Part shown: piece by piece, positions 8,100 through 16,923 of the stretch
Layout of the letters: every line of letters begins with the position of its first letter
Position numbering within the stretch: position 1 is the first letter of the stretch
Source of the DNA: Microbacterium pumilum
GTDB lineage: Bacteria > Actinomycetota > Actinomycetes > Actinomycetales > Microbacteriaceae
DNA length: 64,000 bases
NCBI RefSeq assembly: GCF_039530225.1
Contig: NZ_BAAAOH010000001.1
Location: 744,001-808,000 of the forward strand
Direction: 5' to 3'
The notes under the pieces: generated by a model
What the model saw: only the letters and a program-made list of their open reading frames with translations
The model's database searches: none
Told to the model about the DNA's origin: nothing
Position numbers and translations under genes: made by a program

Positions 8100-8997
8100 C
8101 GTCGAGGTCGAAGTGCGCCCGGTCGCGGGAGGAGAGGACCTTCGCAGCCTCGCCGCGGGTCTGGATCGCCTCCAGACCGATCCGACCAGCACGCCCGGGC
8201 GCTGGCGGCGCTTCGCGACCAGCGTGCTGCCGCCCCTCATCTTCGTCGCGTTCCTCATCGTGGTGTGGCAGCTCTACGTCGTCATCGCGCAGCCCCGGCC
8301 CGACATCGTGCCCGGACCCCTCGACGTACTCGCGGCGATGGGCGAGGCGTGGCAGTCCGGCAGACTGCAGGAGGCGGTCACCACGAGCCTCGAGCGCGGC
8401 ATCGTCGGCTTCCTCATCGCGGTCGTCGTCGGCACGCCGCTGGGTCTCCTGCTCGCCGAGGTGCGCCCGCTGCGTCGTGCGATCGGACCGATCATCTCCG
8501 GCCTCCAGGTACTCCCCTCGGTGGCGTGGGTGCCGGCGGCGATCATCTGGTTCGGTCTGTCGGACGCGACCGTGTACTTCGTGATCCTGATGGGCGCCAT
8601 CCCGTCGATCGTCAACGGCCTCATCGCCGGTGTGGACCAGGTTCCCCCGCAGCTCAGGCGCGTCGGCACGGTGCTCGGGGCGAGCCGGGCGCAGCTCGCG
8701 ACATCCGTCATCCTTCCTGCCGCACTGCCCGGCTACCTCGCGGGCCTCAAGCAAGGGTGGGCATTCTCGTGGCGGTCGCTCATGGCCGCCGAGATCATCG
8801 CCGTCGGCGGCACGATCGGCTTCGGCCTCGGCTCGATGCTGCAGCAGTCGCGCGAACTCGCGGATCTCGCCGGCGTACTCGGGACCATCCTGCTGATCCT
8901 CGCGATCGGCATCCTGATCGAACTCGTCTTCTTCGGCCCCATCGAGCGCAGGATGCTGCGCCGCCGCGGGCTGCTCATCTCAGGAGGTTCCCGATGA
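8089..8997 (+). CDS. ABC transporter permease, SsuC/TauC type
   Basis: 302 residues with about six membrane segments, the first near LPPLIFVAFLIVVWQLYVVI. The permease coupling loop lies around AAEIIAVGGTIGFGLGSML. It completes the sulfonate-type importer. ATG 8089 (MPRDVEVEVRP) with AAGGAG at 8072-8077 is chosen over an upstream in-frame ATG inside the ATPase gene. The stop overlaps the cobA ATG (ATGA), so transport and siroheme synthesis are translated from one transcript. Confidence 0.88.
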   Translation: MPRDVEVEVRPVAGGEDLRSLAAGLDRLQTDPTSTPGRWRRFATSVLPPLIFVAFLIVVWQLYVVIAQPRPDIVPGPLDVLAAMGEAWQSGRLQEAVTTSLERGIVGFLIAVVVGTPLGLLLAEVRPLRRAIGPIISGLQVLPSVAWVPAAIIWFGLSDATVYFVILMGAIPSIVNGLIAGVDQVPPQLRRVGTVLGASRAQLATSVILPAALPGYLAGLKQGWAFSWRSLMAAEIIAVGGTIGFGLGSMLQQSRELADLAGVLGTILLILAIGILIELVFFGPIERRMLRRRGLLISGGSR

Positions 8998-9779
8998 CCG
9001 CGACGATTTCCGGCGGCAAAGTCTGGCTCGTGGGCGCCGGCCCGGGCGACCCGGGACTCTTGACCGTGAGGGGCCTGCGTGCCCTCGAGGCCGCCGACGT
9101 CATCGTCGCCGATCGGCTCGGTGCCCGTGCGGTGCTCGACGGCCTCGAAGCCGAGGGTGTCGAACTGCGGGCCGAGGTCATCGACGTCGGAAAGCTTCCC
9201 GGCCATCACGCCGTGCCACAGGATGCGATCAACGCCCTGCTGGTCCAGCTCGCCCGCGACGGCAAGACAGTGGTGCGGCTCAAGGGCGGCGACCCTTACG
9301 TCTTCGGGCGCGGCGGGGAGGAGCTCGACCACTGCCGTCGGGCGCAGGTCGACGTCGAGGTCGTTTCGGGCGTCACGAGTGCGATCTCGGTGCCCGCGCT
9401 CGCCGGCATCCCGCTCACACATCGCGGCGTCGCGACCGCGTTCACCGTCGCGACCGGGCACGACCAGATCCGCGAACTCGGGGGCGGCCGCGACCACACC
9501 GTGGTGCTGCTCATGGGCGTGGGCACTCTCGCTCATGCCGCGATCACCCTCGCGCGCGGCGAGCGCGGCGCAGGATGCCCCGTCGCGATCATCGAGGACG
9601 GGTTCGGGCCGAGCCAGCGCGTGACGATCGGCACGCTCGCCACCATCGCCCACCAGGCGGCGGAGCGCGGCGTGCGCTCGCCTGCGGTCGTCGTCGTCGG
9701 AGATGTCGTGCGCCTCAGCAGCTATGCGCCCGAGCAGATCGCCACGCTCGACCTGTCGAGCTTCGAACCGCTCGCATGA
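8994..9779 (+). CDS. cobA: Uroporphyrinogen-III C-methyltransferase, CobA/SUMT
   Basis: 261 residues of the tetrapyrrole methylase fold. The SAM loop VGAGPGDPGLLTVRG (near residues 12-26), LKGGDPYVFGRGGEE and GIPLTHRG are the SUMT signatures. It methylates uroporphyrinogen III twice to precorrin-2, the entry to siroheme. It is a single-domain enzyme, without the CysG dehydrogenase/chelatase part; the CbiX-like protein at 165 can supply the chelatase step. A precorrin-2 dehydrogenase is not seen in the window. AGGAGG lies at 8981-8986. Confidence 0.93.
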   Translation: MTATISGGKVWLVGAGPGDPGLLTVRGLRALEAADVIVADRLGARAVLDGLEAEGVELRAEVIDVGKLPGHHAVPQDAINALLVQLARDGKTVVRLKGGDPYVFGRGGEELDHCRRAQVDVEVVSGVTSAISVPALAGIPLTHRGVATAFTVATGHDQIRELGGGRDHTVVLLMGVGTLAHAAITLARGERGAGCPVAIIEDGFGPSQRVTIGTLATIAHQAAERGVRSPAVVVVGDVVRLSSYAPEQIATLDLSSFEPLA

Positions 9780-10105
9780 CGTACGTGATCGCGCTGCCGT
9801 GCGTGGACCTGAAGGATCGTGCGTGCATCGACGAATGTCCGGTCGACTGCATCTACGAGGGCGATCGGATGCTGTACATCCACCCCGACGAGTGCGTCGA
9901 CTGCGGAGCCTGCGAGCCGGTGTGCCCCGTCGAGGCGATCTACTACGAAGACGATGTGCCCGACGAGTGGCGGGACTACTACACAGCGAACGTCGAGTTC
10001 TTCGCCGAGGTGGGCTCACCCGGCGGCGCCGCCAAGACAGGTGTGATCGCGGGCGACCATCCCCTCGTCGCCGCTCTTCCACCGCAGGCGACCGAGCATG
10101 CGTGA
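9776..10105 (+). CDS. fdxA: Seven-iron ferredoxin, FdxA type
   Basis: 109 residues. ACIDECPVDCIYEG supplies the 3Fe-4S half and CVDCGACEPVCPVEAI the 4Fe-4S half of an actinobacterial 7Fe ferredoxin. The C-terminal 45 residues are the usual family tail. Lying two genes from the siroheme pathway and directly before a flavoprotein reductase, it is the likely electron donor to the sulfite reductase. ATG 9776 overlaps the cobA stop (ATGA), and the last bases overlap the ATG of the reductase at 10098. Confidence 0.93.
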   Translation: MTYVIALPCVDLKDRACIDECPVDCIYEGDRMLYIHPDECVDCGACEPVCPVEAIYYEDDVPDEWRDYYTANVEFFAEVGSPGGAAKTGVIAGDHPLVAALPPQATEHA

Positions 10106-11057
10106 TGACGTATACGACGCCGCGCTGTACGACGCCGTCATCATCGGCGGTGGGCCTGCCGGCCTGTCGGCGGCACTGAATCTCGGCCGCTCGCGCGCAC
10201 GTGTGCTCGTCGTCGACGCGGATCGCCCGCGCAATGCCGCCACGCTCAACTCGCACGGCTTCCTGACCCGCGATGGGGTGCCGCCGCACGAGCTGCGCCG
10301 CCTCGCCCGCGCCGAGCTCGTTGCCTACCCACTGGTAGAAGTCCTCGGGCGCACCCGCGTCACCGCCGTGACCGAACCATCCTGCAGGTCGGCAGCCCAA
10401 GCCCGGTTCGTCGTCGCGCTCGAGGGCCGCAAGGCACCCGCATCCGTCCTCGCCCGCGCCGTCATCGTCGCCACGGGGCTCCGCGAGACGCTGCCGGGTA
10501 TCCCGAGCATCCGTGCCTTCTACGGCATGTCGGTGTTCTCGTGTGCTGCGTGCGACGCGTGGGAGCTGCAGGACCGGGCGCTCGCACTCATCGGCGAGAC
10601 GCCCGACCTCGCCGATCGGGCACGGCTCATCGCGCGGTGGACCGATCGGCTCACCGTCTTCACGAACGGGGCGGATGTCGTCGACCCGGTCGAGGAGGCG
10701 GAGCTCGCGGCATCCGGAATCGTCGTCGAGCGCCGCCGGATCGCCGACCTCGAAGGCGAACGAGGCGCCGTCGGCGCTGTGCGGCTCGAGGACGGATCAC
10801 GGGTCGAGATCGCCGGCGGATTCGTGCGTCCGCACTGGAGCGCCGCGCTCGACTTCCTCGCTGATCTCGAGGTCGAGCTCGACGGTGACGGGCACCTCGC
10901 GGTGGATCGCTCGGGGCGGGCGTCTGTCGCGGGCCTCTACGGGGCAGGAGATGCCGTCGCCCCCGGCCCGCAGCAGCTCATCGTCGCCGCAGGCCAGGGG
11001 GCGAGGGTCGCCGCCGTGCTCGTGCACGATGAGATCGGGGTGCGCACCGCGCACTGA
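10098..11057 (+). CDS. FAD/NAD(P)-dependent reductase, thioredoxin-reductase-like
   Basis: 319 residues. The FAD-binding GGGPAGLSAALNLGRS is near residue 15 and a CAAC (C-x2-C) pair lies at the TrxR active-site position (FSCAACDAWEL). The NAD(P) segment is divergent: LALIGETPDLADRAR lacks a clean GxGxxA. A C-terminal FAD site (GLYGAGDAV) is present. It overlaps fdxA by 8 bases, so the natural reading is a ferredoxin-NADP reductase feeding FdxA and then sulfite reductase. A thioredoxin reductase feeding CysH is also possible, given the CxxC. Confidence 0.8.
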   Translation: MRDDVYDAALYDAVIIGGGPAGLSAALNLGRSRARVLVVDADRPRNAATLNSHGFLTRDGVPPHELRRLARAELVAYPLVEVLGRTRVTAVTEPSCRSAAQARFVVALEGRKAPASVLARAVIVATGLRETLPGIPSIRAFYGMSVFSCAACDAWELQDRALALIGETPDLADRARLIARWTDRLTVFTNGADVVDPVEEAELAASGIVVERRRIADLEGERGAVGAVRLEDGSRVEIAGGFVRPHWSAALDFLADLEVELDGDGHLAVDRSGRASVAGLYGAGDAVAPGPQQLIVAAGQGARVAAVLVHDEIGVRTAH

Positions 11058-11064
11058 ACCATCG

Positions 11065-11865
11065 CTATCGCCGCTGCTGCTCCGAACCCGACAACCGCTG
11101 CGCGATGTAGATCGGCACGATCGACACCACGACCAGCACAACCGCGATCACGCTCACGATGGGCGCCTGGTTGGGGCGGAACATGTTGTTCAGGATGAAG
11201 ATCGGCAGCGTCGTGACGCCGGATCCGGCCGTGAACGTCGTCACGATGATCTCGTCGAAGCTGAGCGCGAAGGCGAGCAGTCCACCGGCGAGGAGTGCAG
11301 ACCGCAGTTGTGGGAAGGTGATGAGCCGGAAGGTCGTCCAGATCCCGGCACCCAGGTCGGATGACGCCTCTTCGAGGCTCGTGCCGGTTCGTCGCAGGCG
11401 GGCGATCACGTTGTTGAAGACCGTGACGATGCAGAAGGTCGCGTGCGCGATCACCACGGTCCAGATCGACAGCGGCACGCCCATGATCGTGCGGAAGAAG
11501 TTGTTGAGCGCGATACCGGTGATGATGCCCGGCAGGGCGATGGGCAGGATGATCAGCAGGCTGATCGCCTCACGGCCGAAGAAGGTGAACCGCTGCAGGG
11601 CCAGCGAGATGAGCGTTCCGAGCACGAGCGAGATGAGCGTCGCCACGATCGCCACCTGAAGGCTCGTGAGGACGGCCTCCATCGCGCCGGCGCTCTGGAA
11701 CGCCTTGCCCCACCACTCCAGGGTGAACCCGGGCGGGGGCCACGTCAACGACGTCGACGTCGAGAACGAGTTGACGAGCACGACGAACAACGGCACGTAC
11801 ACCGCGACGAGGATGAGGCCGGTGACCACGGCGAGGATCACTCGCGCAGGCTTTCCGAGTCGCAT
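11065..11865 (-). CDS. potC: Polyamine-type ABC transporter permease, PotC-like
   Basis: 266 residues with about six membrane segments, beginning with a Met-Arg-Leu-Gly-Lys start followed by a long hydrophobic helix (ILAVVTGLILVAVYVPLFVV). The permease motif is around EEASSDLGAGIWTTFRLITF. It is the distal gene of a potA-potD-potB-potC operon on the minus strand, nine bases after potB. The substrate is probably spermidine/putrescine or a related amine. It converges with the plus-strand reductase gene, with only seven bases between stops and no obvious hairpin. Confidence 0.87.
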   Translation of the reverse strand: MRLGKPARVILAVVTGLILVAVYVPLFVVLVNSFSTSTSLTWPPPGFTLEWWGKAFQSAGAMEAVLTSLQVAIVATLISLVLGTLISLALQRFTFFGREAISLLIILPIALPGIITGIALNNFFRTIMGVPLSIWTVVIAHATFCIVTVFNNVIARLRRTGTSLEEASSDLGAGIWTTFRLITFPQLRSALLAGGLLAFALSFDEIIVTTFTAGSGVTTLPIFILNNMFRPNQAPIVSVIAVVLVVVSIVPIYIAQRLSGSEQQRR

Positions 11866-11874
11866 GTCCGCTTC

Positions 11875-12819
11875 CTAGAGGTTGTTCAGCGCACCGGTGC
11901 GACGCACCAGGGCGAGGTAGCCGAAGATGATGACGATCGGGATGAGGGCGATCGCCGCCGCGAGCGGCAGATTGTTCGCTGCGCCGACGTTCGTGTAGAC
12001 CAGGTTTCCGAGCATCTGGTTCGCGCCGCCGACGATGTTCACCGTGATGTAGTCGCCGAGCGACAGCGCGAAGCTGAAGATCGTGCCCGCGATGATCGCG
12101 GGAAGCGTGAGCGGCCACACCACGAGGGCAAGCGTCCGCCATGTCCTGCCGCCGAGGTCGGCGGAGGCCTCGAGCAGCGAGTCGGGCACCCGCTCGAGCC
12201 CCGCGTAGATCGGCAGGATCACGTACGGCAGCCAGAGGTACGAGAGGGTGATGACCGTCGCCGTGAGGCCGTAGCCCGGAGTGTGCAGTCCGAAGGGCGC
12301 CAGCATCCATTCCAGGATGCCGTCCTGCGACAGCACGGATCGCCACGCGTACGCCTTCACGAGGTAGCTCGCCCACAACGGCGTCAGCACCGCGATCACG
12401 AGGATCCGCTGCGCGCGCGGCGAGGCCACCTTCGCCATGTAGAACGCGATGGGCAGGGCAAGGGCGACGTCGATGAAGGTGACCGTCAGCGCCACACCGA
12501 GCGTGCGCAGCGTGACGGTCTGGTAGAGCGACCCGGTGAGCACCGTGATGATGTTGTCGAGCGTGAACTGGGTCTGGATCTCGCCGGTGAAGCTGTCGAC
12601 GCTCCAGAACGCGGTCACCAGCAGGAGGACCAGCGCCACGATGTAGACCACGCCCAGCCAGAACAGCGGCGCCGACAGCAGCAGCGTCAGCCTCGCGCGA
12701 GGATGCGTGGTGAGGAACGACGACGTTCGACGACCGATGCCGCGGCGAGGCGTCGGGACCCCAGCAGGCCCGGGCTCGGAGCCGGAGGCCCGAGGGGTTG
12801 TGGAGACGTCGGTCGTCAT
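11875..12819 (-). CDS. potB: Polyamine-type ABC transporter permease, PotB-like
   Basis: 314 residues. About 50 polar N-terminal residues precede six membrane segments (first at LTLLLSAPLFWLGVVYIVAL). The loop EASADLGGRTWRTLALVVWP is the ABC-coupling motif. It partners PotC in the importer. The start follows an intercistronic hairpin (12850-12883) that separates potD from potB. No signal peptide is expected; the polar N-terminus is cytoplasmic. Confidence 0.87.
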   Translation of the reverse strand: MTTDVSTTPRASGSEPGPAGVPTPRRGIGRRTSSFLTTHPRARLTLLLSAPLFWLGVVYIVALVLLLVTAFWSVDSFTGEIQTQFTLDNIITVLTGSLYQTVTLRTLGVALTVTFIDVALALPIAFYMAKVASPRAQRILVIAVLTPLWASYLVKAYAWRSVLSQDGILEWMLAPFGLHTPGYGLTATVITLSYLWLPYVILPIYAGLERVPDSLLEASADLGGRTWRTLALVVWPLTLPAIIAGTIFSFALSLGDYITVNIVGGANQMLGNLVYTNVGAANNLPLAAAIALIPIVIIFGYLALVRRTGALNNL

Positions 12820-12849
12820 GTGCCGTTCCTGGGTTCAGGCGATGTGGGG

Positions 12850-12883
12850 GCGTCGGGTGGCGGGTGCGGCCGCCACCCGACGC
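12850..12883 (-). terminator. Intercistronic GC-rich hairpin between potD and potB
   Basis: The arms 12850-12863 and 12870-12883 are 14-bp perfect inverted repeats around a 6-base loop. On the minus strand the hairpin follows the potD stop and precedes the potB start. There is no U-tract, so partial termination or 3'-end protection of the potD message, to make more binding protein than permease, is likelier than full termination. This is an inference. Confidence 0.6.
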
Positions 12884-12901
12884 TCCGGTTCGGTCGTGCG
12901 G

Positions 12902-14080
12902 TCAGCCCTTGATCTCTGACCAGGCCTGCGTCCACTGCGCGTAGTCGATGCACTCGACATCCGTGCGGCCGTCGACGCAGTCGGCGATCGGCGTCGTCCA
13001 GTACCAGATCTGCGATGCGTAGTCGGCGTCACCGGCGTGGTACGCCTCGCAGTCGTCGCGGAAGTCGCATGCCGCCTCGCTCGACGGCGCCTCGCCGAAG
13101 TACGCGGTCGCCGTGGCGTTGGCCTCGGGGCTCGCGATGTAGTCCAGCCATGCGTAGGCGCAGTTCGGGCTCTTCGCCTCGGATGCGATCATCCAGGTAT
13201 CCGACCATCCGGTGGCGCCCTCTTCGGGCAGCACGACGTCGGTCGCCGCTCCCTCGGCCTCGAGCGAGTTCTCGATGACCTGCCACGTCGTTCCGACGAC
13301 GGAATCACCGGTCTCGAACGCGCTGATCTCCTTGAGGTAGTCCGACCAGTACTCGCTGATGTGGGGTCGCTGCTCCTTCAGCAGATCGACGGCCGCCTGG
13401 AACTGCGTCTCGTCGAGGGCGTACGGGTTCGTGATGCCGAGGTCGGGCTGGTGCGCCATCAGGTACACGGCGGCGTCGGCGATGTAGATCGGCGAGTCGT
13501 ACGCCGTGACCTTGCCGGTGTACTCGCTCGCCTTGTCGAACACGACATCCCACGACGTCGGCGCAGGGGTCACGTCATCCGTGTTGTACAGCAGCAGGTT
13601 CGCGCCGTAGCCGTGCGGCACGCCGTACGACTCACCGTCGACGGAGTTCCACGCCTGATCCTTCAGGAAGTCGAAGATGCCCGCGTAGTTGGGGATGAGA
13701 TCGGTGTTGATCGGCGCGACGTCCCCCGCAGCGATGAGGCGCAGCGTCGCATCGCCCGACGCGGCGACGACGTCGTAGTCGCCGGTCTTCATGAGGTTGA
13801 CCGCGTCATCCGATGTGGGGTAGCTCTTCGACACGACCTCGCAGCCGGTGTCCTCCTCGAACGGGGTCACCCAGTCGACGGCGGGGTCGTTCGATCCGTC
13901 CTCGACGTAGCCCGGCCACGCCAGGATCGACACGGACGACTCCATGTCGCCGAGTTCGGTGGCCTCCGGTGCGGCGGTGCCGCCTCCGGAGCTCGTGCCG
14001 CATGCGGTGAGCACGGCGACCGAGCCGATCGCGATGGCGGCGACGATCGAGCCGCGCCGCATCGTTGTGATGCCTCTCAT
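12902..14080 (-). CDS. potD: Polyamine-type ABC transporter substrate-binding lipoprotein, PotD-like
   Basis: 392 residues from ATG 14080 (MRGITTMRRGS). The signal ends at the lipobox VLTACG (Cys near residue 27), followed by a PotD-like domain (SILAWPGYVEDGSNDPAVDW). The ATG at 14134 is less likely because AGGAGAGG lies about 3-9 bases before 14080 on the minus strand. Several cysteines occur in the mature domain (TGCEVV, ACDFRDDCEAYH, ADCVDGRTDVEC), unusual for PotD and possibly forming disulfides outside the cell. It delivers substrate to PotB/PotC. Confidence 0.87.
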   Translation of the reverse strand: MRGITTMRRGSIVAAIAIGSVAVLTACGTSSGGGTAAPEATELGDMESSVSILAWPGYVEDGSNDPAVDWVTPFEEDTGCEVVSKSYPTSDDAVNLMKTGDYDVVAASGDATLRLIAAGDVAPINTDLIPNYAGIFDFLKDQAWNSVDGESYGVPHGYGANLLLYNTDDVTPAPTSWDVVFDKASEYTGKVTAYDSPIYIADAAVYLMAHQPDLGITNPYALDETQFQAAVDLLKEQRPHISEYWSDYLKEISAFETGDSVVGTTWQVIENSLEAEGAATDVVLPEEGATGWSDTWMIASEAKSPNCAYAWLDYIASPEANATATAYFGEAPSSEAACDFRDDCEAYHAGDADYASQIWYWTTPIADCVDGRTDVECIDYAQWTQAWSEIKG

Positions 14081-14130
14081 GGTTCCTCTCCTGCTTCTCT
14101 CGGGTGCTGCGGATGGGTCCTGTATTGCGC

Positions 14131-15168
14131 TCAACCGCCGCCTGCCGGCGGGTAGAGCGAGATCACATCGCCGTCGTGCCAGTTGACGATCACGCGGTTG
14201 CCGCGCTCGTCGTCGTCCACTCGGCCGCGGACGTTGGGCTCGAGCACCGTCACCCGCACCCCGGCATCCAGATCGACGACGCTCCGGATGCCGCTTCCGA
14301 CGTAGATGGACTCCACGACCGTCCCGGGTGCCGAGTGGATGCCCTCCCCCTCCTGCGGCGTCCGCGAGAGGGTGAGCTTCTCGGGCCGGACGGAGTGCTC
14401 GCCGGCGCGACCGAGGATCGTCTGCGATCGCTCGTGGTCGAAGACGTTCGAGGTCCCGACGAAGTCCGCGACGAAGCGGGATGCGGGCCGCTCGTACAGG
14501 TCTCGCGGTGTGCCGAGCTGCTCGATTCCACCGGCGTTGAAGACCGCGATGCGGTCCGAGAGTGTCAGCGCCTCTTCCTGATCGTGGGTCACGAAGATGA
14601 ACGTGATGCCGAGCTCGCGCTGGATCTGCTTGAGCTCGACCTGCATCTGCTCGCGCAGCTTGAGGTCGAGGGCGCCGAGCGGCTCGTCGAGCAGCAGTGC
14701 CTTGGGCTGCACGACGGTCGCCCTGGCGAGCGCGACGCGCTGGCGCTGCCCTCCCGAGAGCTGGGCCGGGCGGCGGTCGGCGTACTGTTCGAGCCGCACG
14801 GAGGCGAGGGCCTTCATGGCGCGGTCTCGCCGTTGCGCACGCTTCATCCCTCGGACTCGGAGCCCATATGCGACGTTGTCGAGCACGCTCATGTGCGGAA
14901 AGAGCGCGTAGTCCTGAAAGACCGTGTTGACATCGCGATCGAACGGCGCCTTCGCGGTGACGTCCTGCCCGAACAGCTCGATCGTGCCCGACGTCGGCTG
15001 CTCGAAGCCCGCGATGAGGCGCAGCACGGTCGTCTTTCCCGACCCCGATGGACCGAGCATCGAGAAGAACTCCCCCGCCGCGATCTCGAGATCGACGTGG
15101 TCGACGGCGGTCACGCTGCCGAACTCCTTCGTGAGCCCGGTCAGCCGGATGGCGGGCTGGTCGGTCAT
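14131..15168 (-). CDS. potA: Polyamine-type ABC transporter ATPase, PotA-like
   Basis: 345 residues from ATG 15168 (MTDQPAIRLTGL), which has GAGGAG six bases upstream on the minus strand. Walker A is GPSGSGKTTVLRL, signature LSGGQRQRVALARA and Walker B LLLDEPLGALD, followed by a C-terminal TOBE-type regulatory domain. It powers the PotBC importer. It is the first gene of the minus-strand operon and diverges from a GntR regulator whose candidate operator lies at 15206-15221. Confidence 0.9.
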   Translation of the reverse strand: MTDQPAIRLTGLTKEFGSVTAVDHVDLEIAAGEFFSMLGPSGSGKTTVLRLIAGFEQPTSGTIELFGQDVTAKAPFDRDVNTVFQDYALFPHMSVLDNVAYGLRVRGMKRAQRRDRAMKALASVRLEQYADRRPAQLSGGQRQRVALARATVVQPKALLLDEPLGALDLKLREQMQVELKQIQRELGITFIFVTHDQEEALTLSDRIAVFNAGGIEQLGTPRDLYERPASRFVADFVGTSNVFDHERSQTILGRAGEHSVRPEKLTLSRTPQEGEGIHSAPGTVVESIYVGSGIRSVVDLDAGVRVTVLEPNVRGRVDDDERGNRVIVNWHDGDVISLYPPAGGG

Positions 15169-15205
15169 TCGCGTCTCCTCGATGTCGCTGGGAGTAATCA
15201 TATGG

Positions 15206-15221
15206 ATCCAGATGTCTGGAT
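15206..15221. promoter_or_regulatory. Palindromic candidate operator between potA and the GntR gene
   Basis: ATCCAGATGTCTGGAT has 7-bp perfect inverted arms around a TG centre, in the divergent intergenic region about 38 bases from potA and 117 from the GntR gene. FadR-type GntR proteins bind short palindromes of this size. Control of both divergent units by the adjacent regulator is inferred. Confidence 0.65.
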
Positions 15222-15337
15222 TCGACCTTCCGTGTTACGGTCGTGTCACGGATCTCGGGAGTGCCGCCGTCAACGCCGCCCAGCCGCGGTCATCGGGGCC
15301 ACCGTCATCCGTGCCGCCGTCATCCGTGGGAGCACAC

Positions 15338-16147
15338 ATGCCGCAGGCCACGACCGGCCGGGACGCGACGCACGCAGTGGTCTTCTCGCCGCTCGACGCC
15401 ACCGGCCGCGCCGAACTCGTCGAGCAGCGGCTCACCGATGCGATCGTGGCCGGTGTGCTGCGCGACGGTGAGCGACTGCCGAGTGAGTCCGAGCTCGCGA
15501 AGAGCCTCGGAGTCGCGGTCGTCACCGCCCGCGAGGCACTCGAGGGCATGCGCGACAAGGGTCTCGTGCAGACGCGTCGAGGTCGCGACGGCGGGAGCTT
15601 CGTGACGTACGACCGGGATGCCGCGCGCACCCTCATGGACGCGCGACTGCGCGATCTCAGCCGCATCGAGATCCGCGACCTCGCGCTGCACGCCGCAGCG
15701 ATCGCGGGCACGGCGGCGGAGGTCGCAGCCGACCGCGCAAGCCAGGACGACCTCGAGACGCTGCAGGCGATCGACGAGCGCGCCGACCTCGCGACGGCGG
15801 GCGGCGCCCGGCGCGCTGTCGGCCGCTTCCAGTTGGAGGTGGCCGCTGTCAGCCAGTCACCGCGGCTCGTGCACGAGGAGCTGCGGCTGCAGGCGGAAGC
15901 GGGCCCGGTGCTCTGGCTGTGCCTGCGGGAGCAGGAGTACCGTGACGAGAGTGCGCGACGTCGTGCGGAGGTGATCCGCGCGATCCGGGATGTCGCGCCC
16001 GCTGCTGCCCGCGCGGCCACGGTCACCCACATCGAAGCGGCCTTCGAGTGGCTCGTGGACGAGAAGCTGCGACTCGACGCATCCGTCCAGCTCGCCGGCG
16101 GCTCGACCGGTGACGATTCCCACCCGATCCAGGAGACGGCACGATGA
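15338..16147 (+). CDS. GntR-family transcriptional regulator (FadR/FCD type)
   Basis: 269 residues. An N-terminal winged helix (ELVEQRLTDAIVAGVLRDGE, LPSESELAKSLGVAVVTAREAL) with the GntR recognition helix is followed by a helical FCD-like ligand domain. It diverges from the pot operon and its stop overlaps the next gene's ATG (ATGA), so the Cache protein is co-translated with it. The predicted role is to sense an amine or a metabolite and control potADBC through the palindrome at 15206-15221. The start at ATG 15338 has GGGAG upstream; GTG 15326 is possible. Confidence 0.85.
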   Translation: MPQATTGRDATHAVVFSPLDATGRAELVEQRLTDAIVAGVLRDGERLPSESELAKSLGVAVVTAREALEGMRDKGLVQTRRGRDGGSFVTYDRDAARTLMDARLRDLSRIEIRDLALHAAAIAGTAAEVAADRASQDDLETLQAIDERADLATAGGARRAVGRFQLEVAAVSQSPRLVHEELRLQAEAGPVLWLCLREQEYRDESARRRAEVIRAIRDVAPAAARAATVTHIEAAFEWLVDEKLRLDASVQLAGGSTGDDSHPIQETAR

Positions 16148-16914
16148 CTGCAACCGCGACGATGAGCCCGCCGGCGATCGCGGCCTACGTGGCCGAGACG
16201 ATCGACCCGATCTTCGCCACGATCGATGCGTGGCGCGACGCTCTCGAGGCCGGGCTGTCGCGGCATCCCGAACCGACGGCGGCACTGCTCGACCCGATCG
16301 TCAGCGCGCTCGTCCACCCGGCCCTCGAGGGCCCGGGACTCATCACCGGCGCCGGCTTCGTCGCGACGCCGGGCTATCTCGCCGACGCCCAGTGGCATCT
16401 CGCGTGGTGGCTCGCCGGCGACGGAGCGCGCGGCGCAGCCGGGGTGCGCCGGCTCGCCGCGGTCAGCGATCCCGACAGCGAGGATTTCCGCGACTACACG
16501 GGACTCGAGTGGTGGCGCGTGCCCGAGCGGACCGGCACGAGACACCTGACCGGGCCGTATGTCGACTACGTCTGCACCGACGACTACACCGTCACCATCA
16601 CGACACCCGTTCGGGCGGCGGGGCGGATGGTCGGAATCGTCGGAGCCGACGCCTACGCCGCGCGGCTGGAACTGGAGCTTCGGCAGGTGATCCGCGGCAC
16701 CGGAGCGCCGTGCGCCGTCGTGAACGCGTCCGGTCGAGTCGTGACAGCCACCGAGTCCCGCCGCGAGCCGGGCTCGATCCTGCGGTTCGACGGACTTTCG
16801 GATGCCCTCGCTCCGCTGCGGGAGGCGGATCCGGGCGTCGTGGCGGCGGTGCTCCCCGGCGGCCAGAGCGTGCTCGCGTGCGGCGACACCTCGCTGGCGC
16901 TGGTGATCGGCTAG
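16144..16914 (+). CDS. Soluble Cache/PDC-domain ligand-binding protein
   Basis: 256 residues with no signal peptide or membrane segment. The middle (DYTGLEWWRVPERTG, GPYVDYVCTDDYTVTITTPV, then GRMVGIVGADAY) has the aromatic/acidic pattern of PDC/Cache sensor domains, which usually bind amines or amino acids outside the cell. Here the domain seems cytoplasmic. Coupling to GntR by ATGA and divergence from a polyamine-type importer suggest a co-sensor or ligand buffer for that regulator. This is an inference. Confidence 0.65.
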   Translation: MTATATMSPPAIAAYVAETIDPIFATIDAWRDALEAGLSRHPEPTAALLDPIVSALVHPALEGPGLITGAGFVATPGYLADAQWHLAWWLAGDGARGAAGVRRLAAVSDPDSEDFRDYTGLEWWRVPERTGTRHLTGPYVDYVCTDDYTVTITTPVRAAGRMVGIVGADAYAARLELELRQVIRGTGAPCAVVNASGRVVTATESRREPGSILRFDGLSDALAPLREADPGVVAAVLPGGQSVLACGDTSLALVIG

Positions 16915-16923
16915 GCGGGGAGG

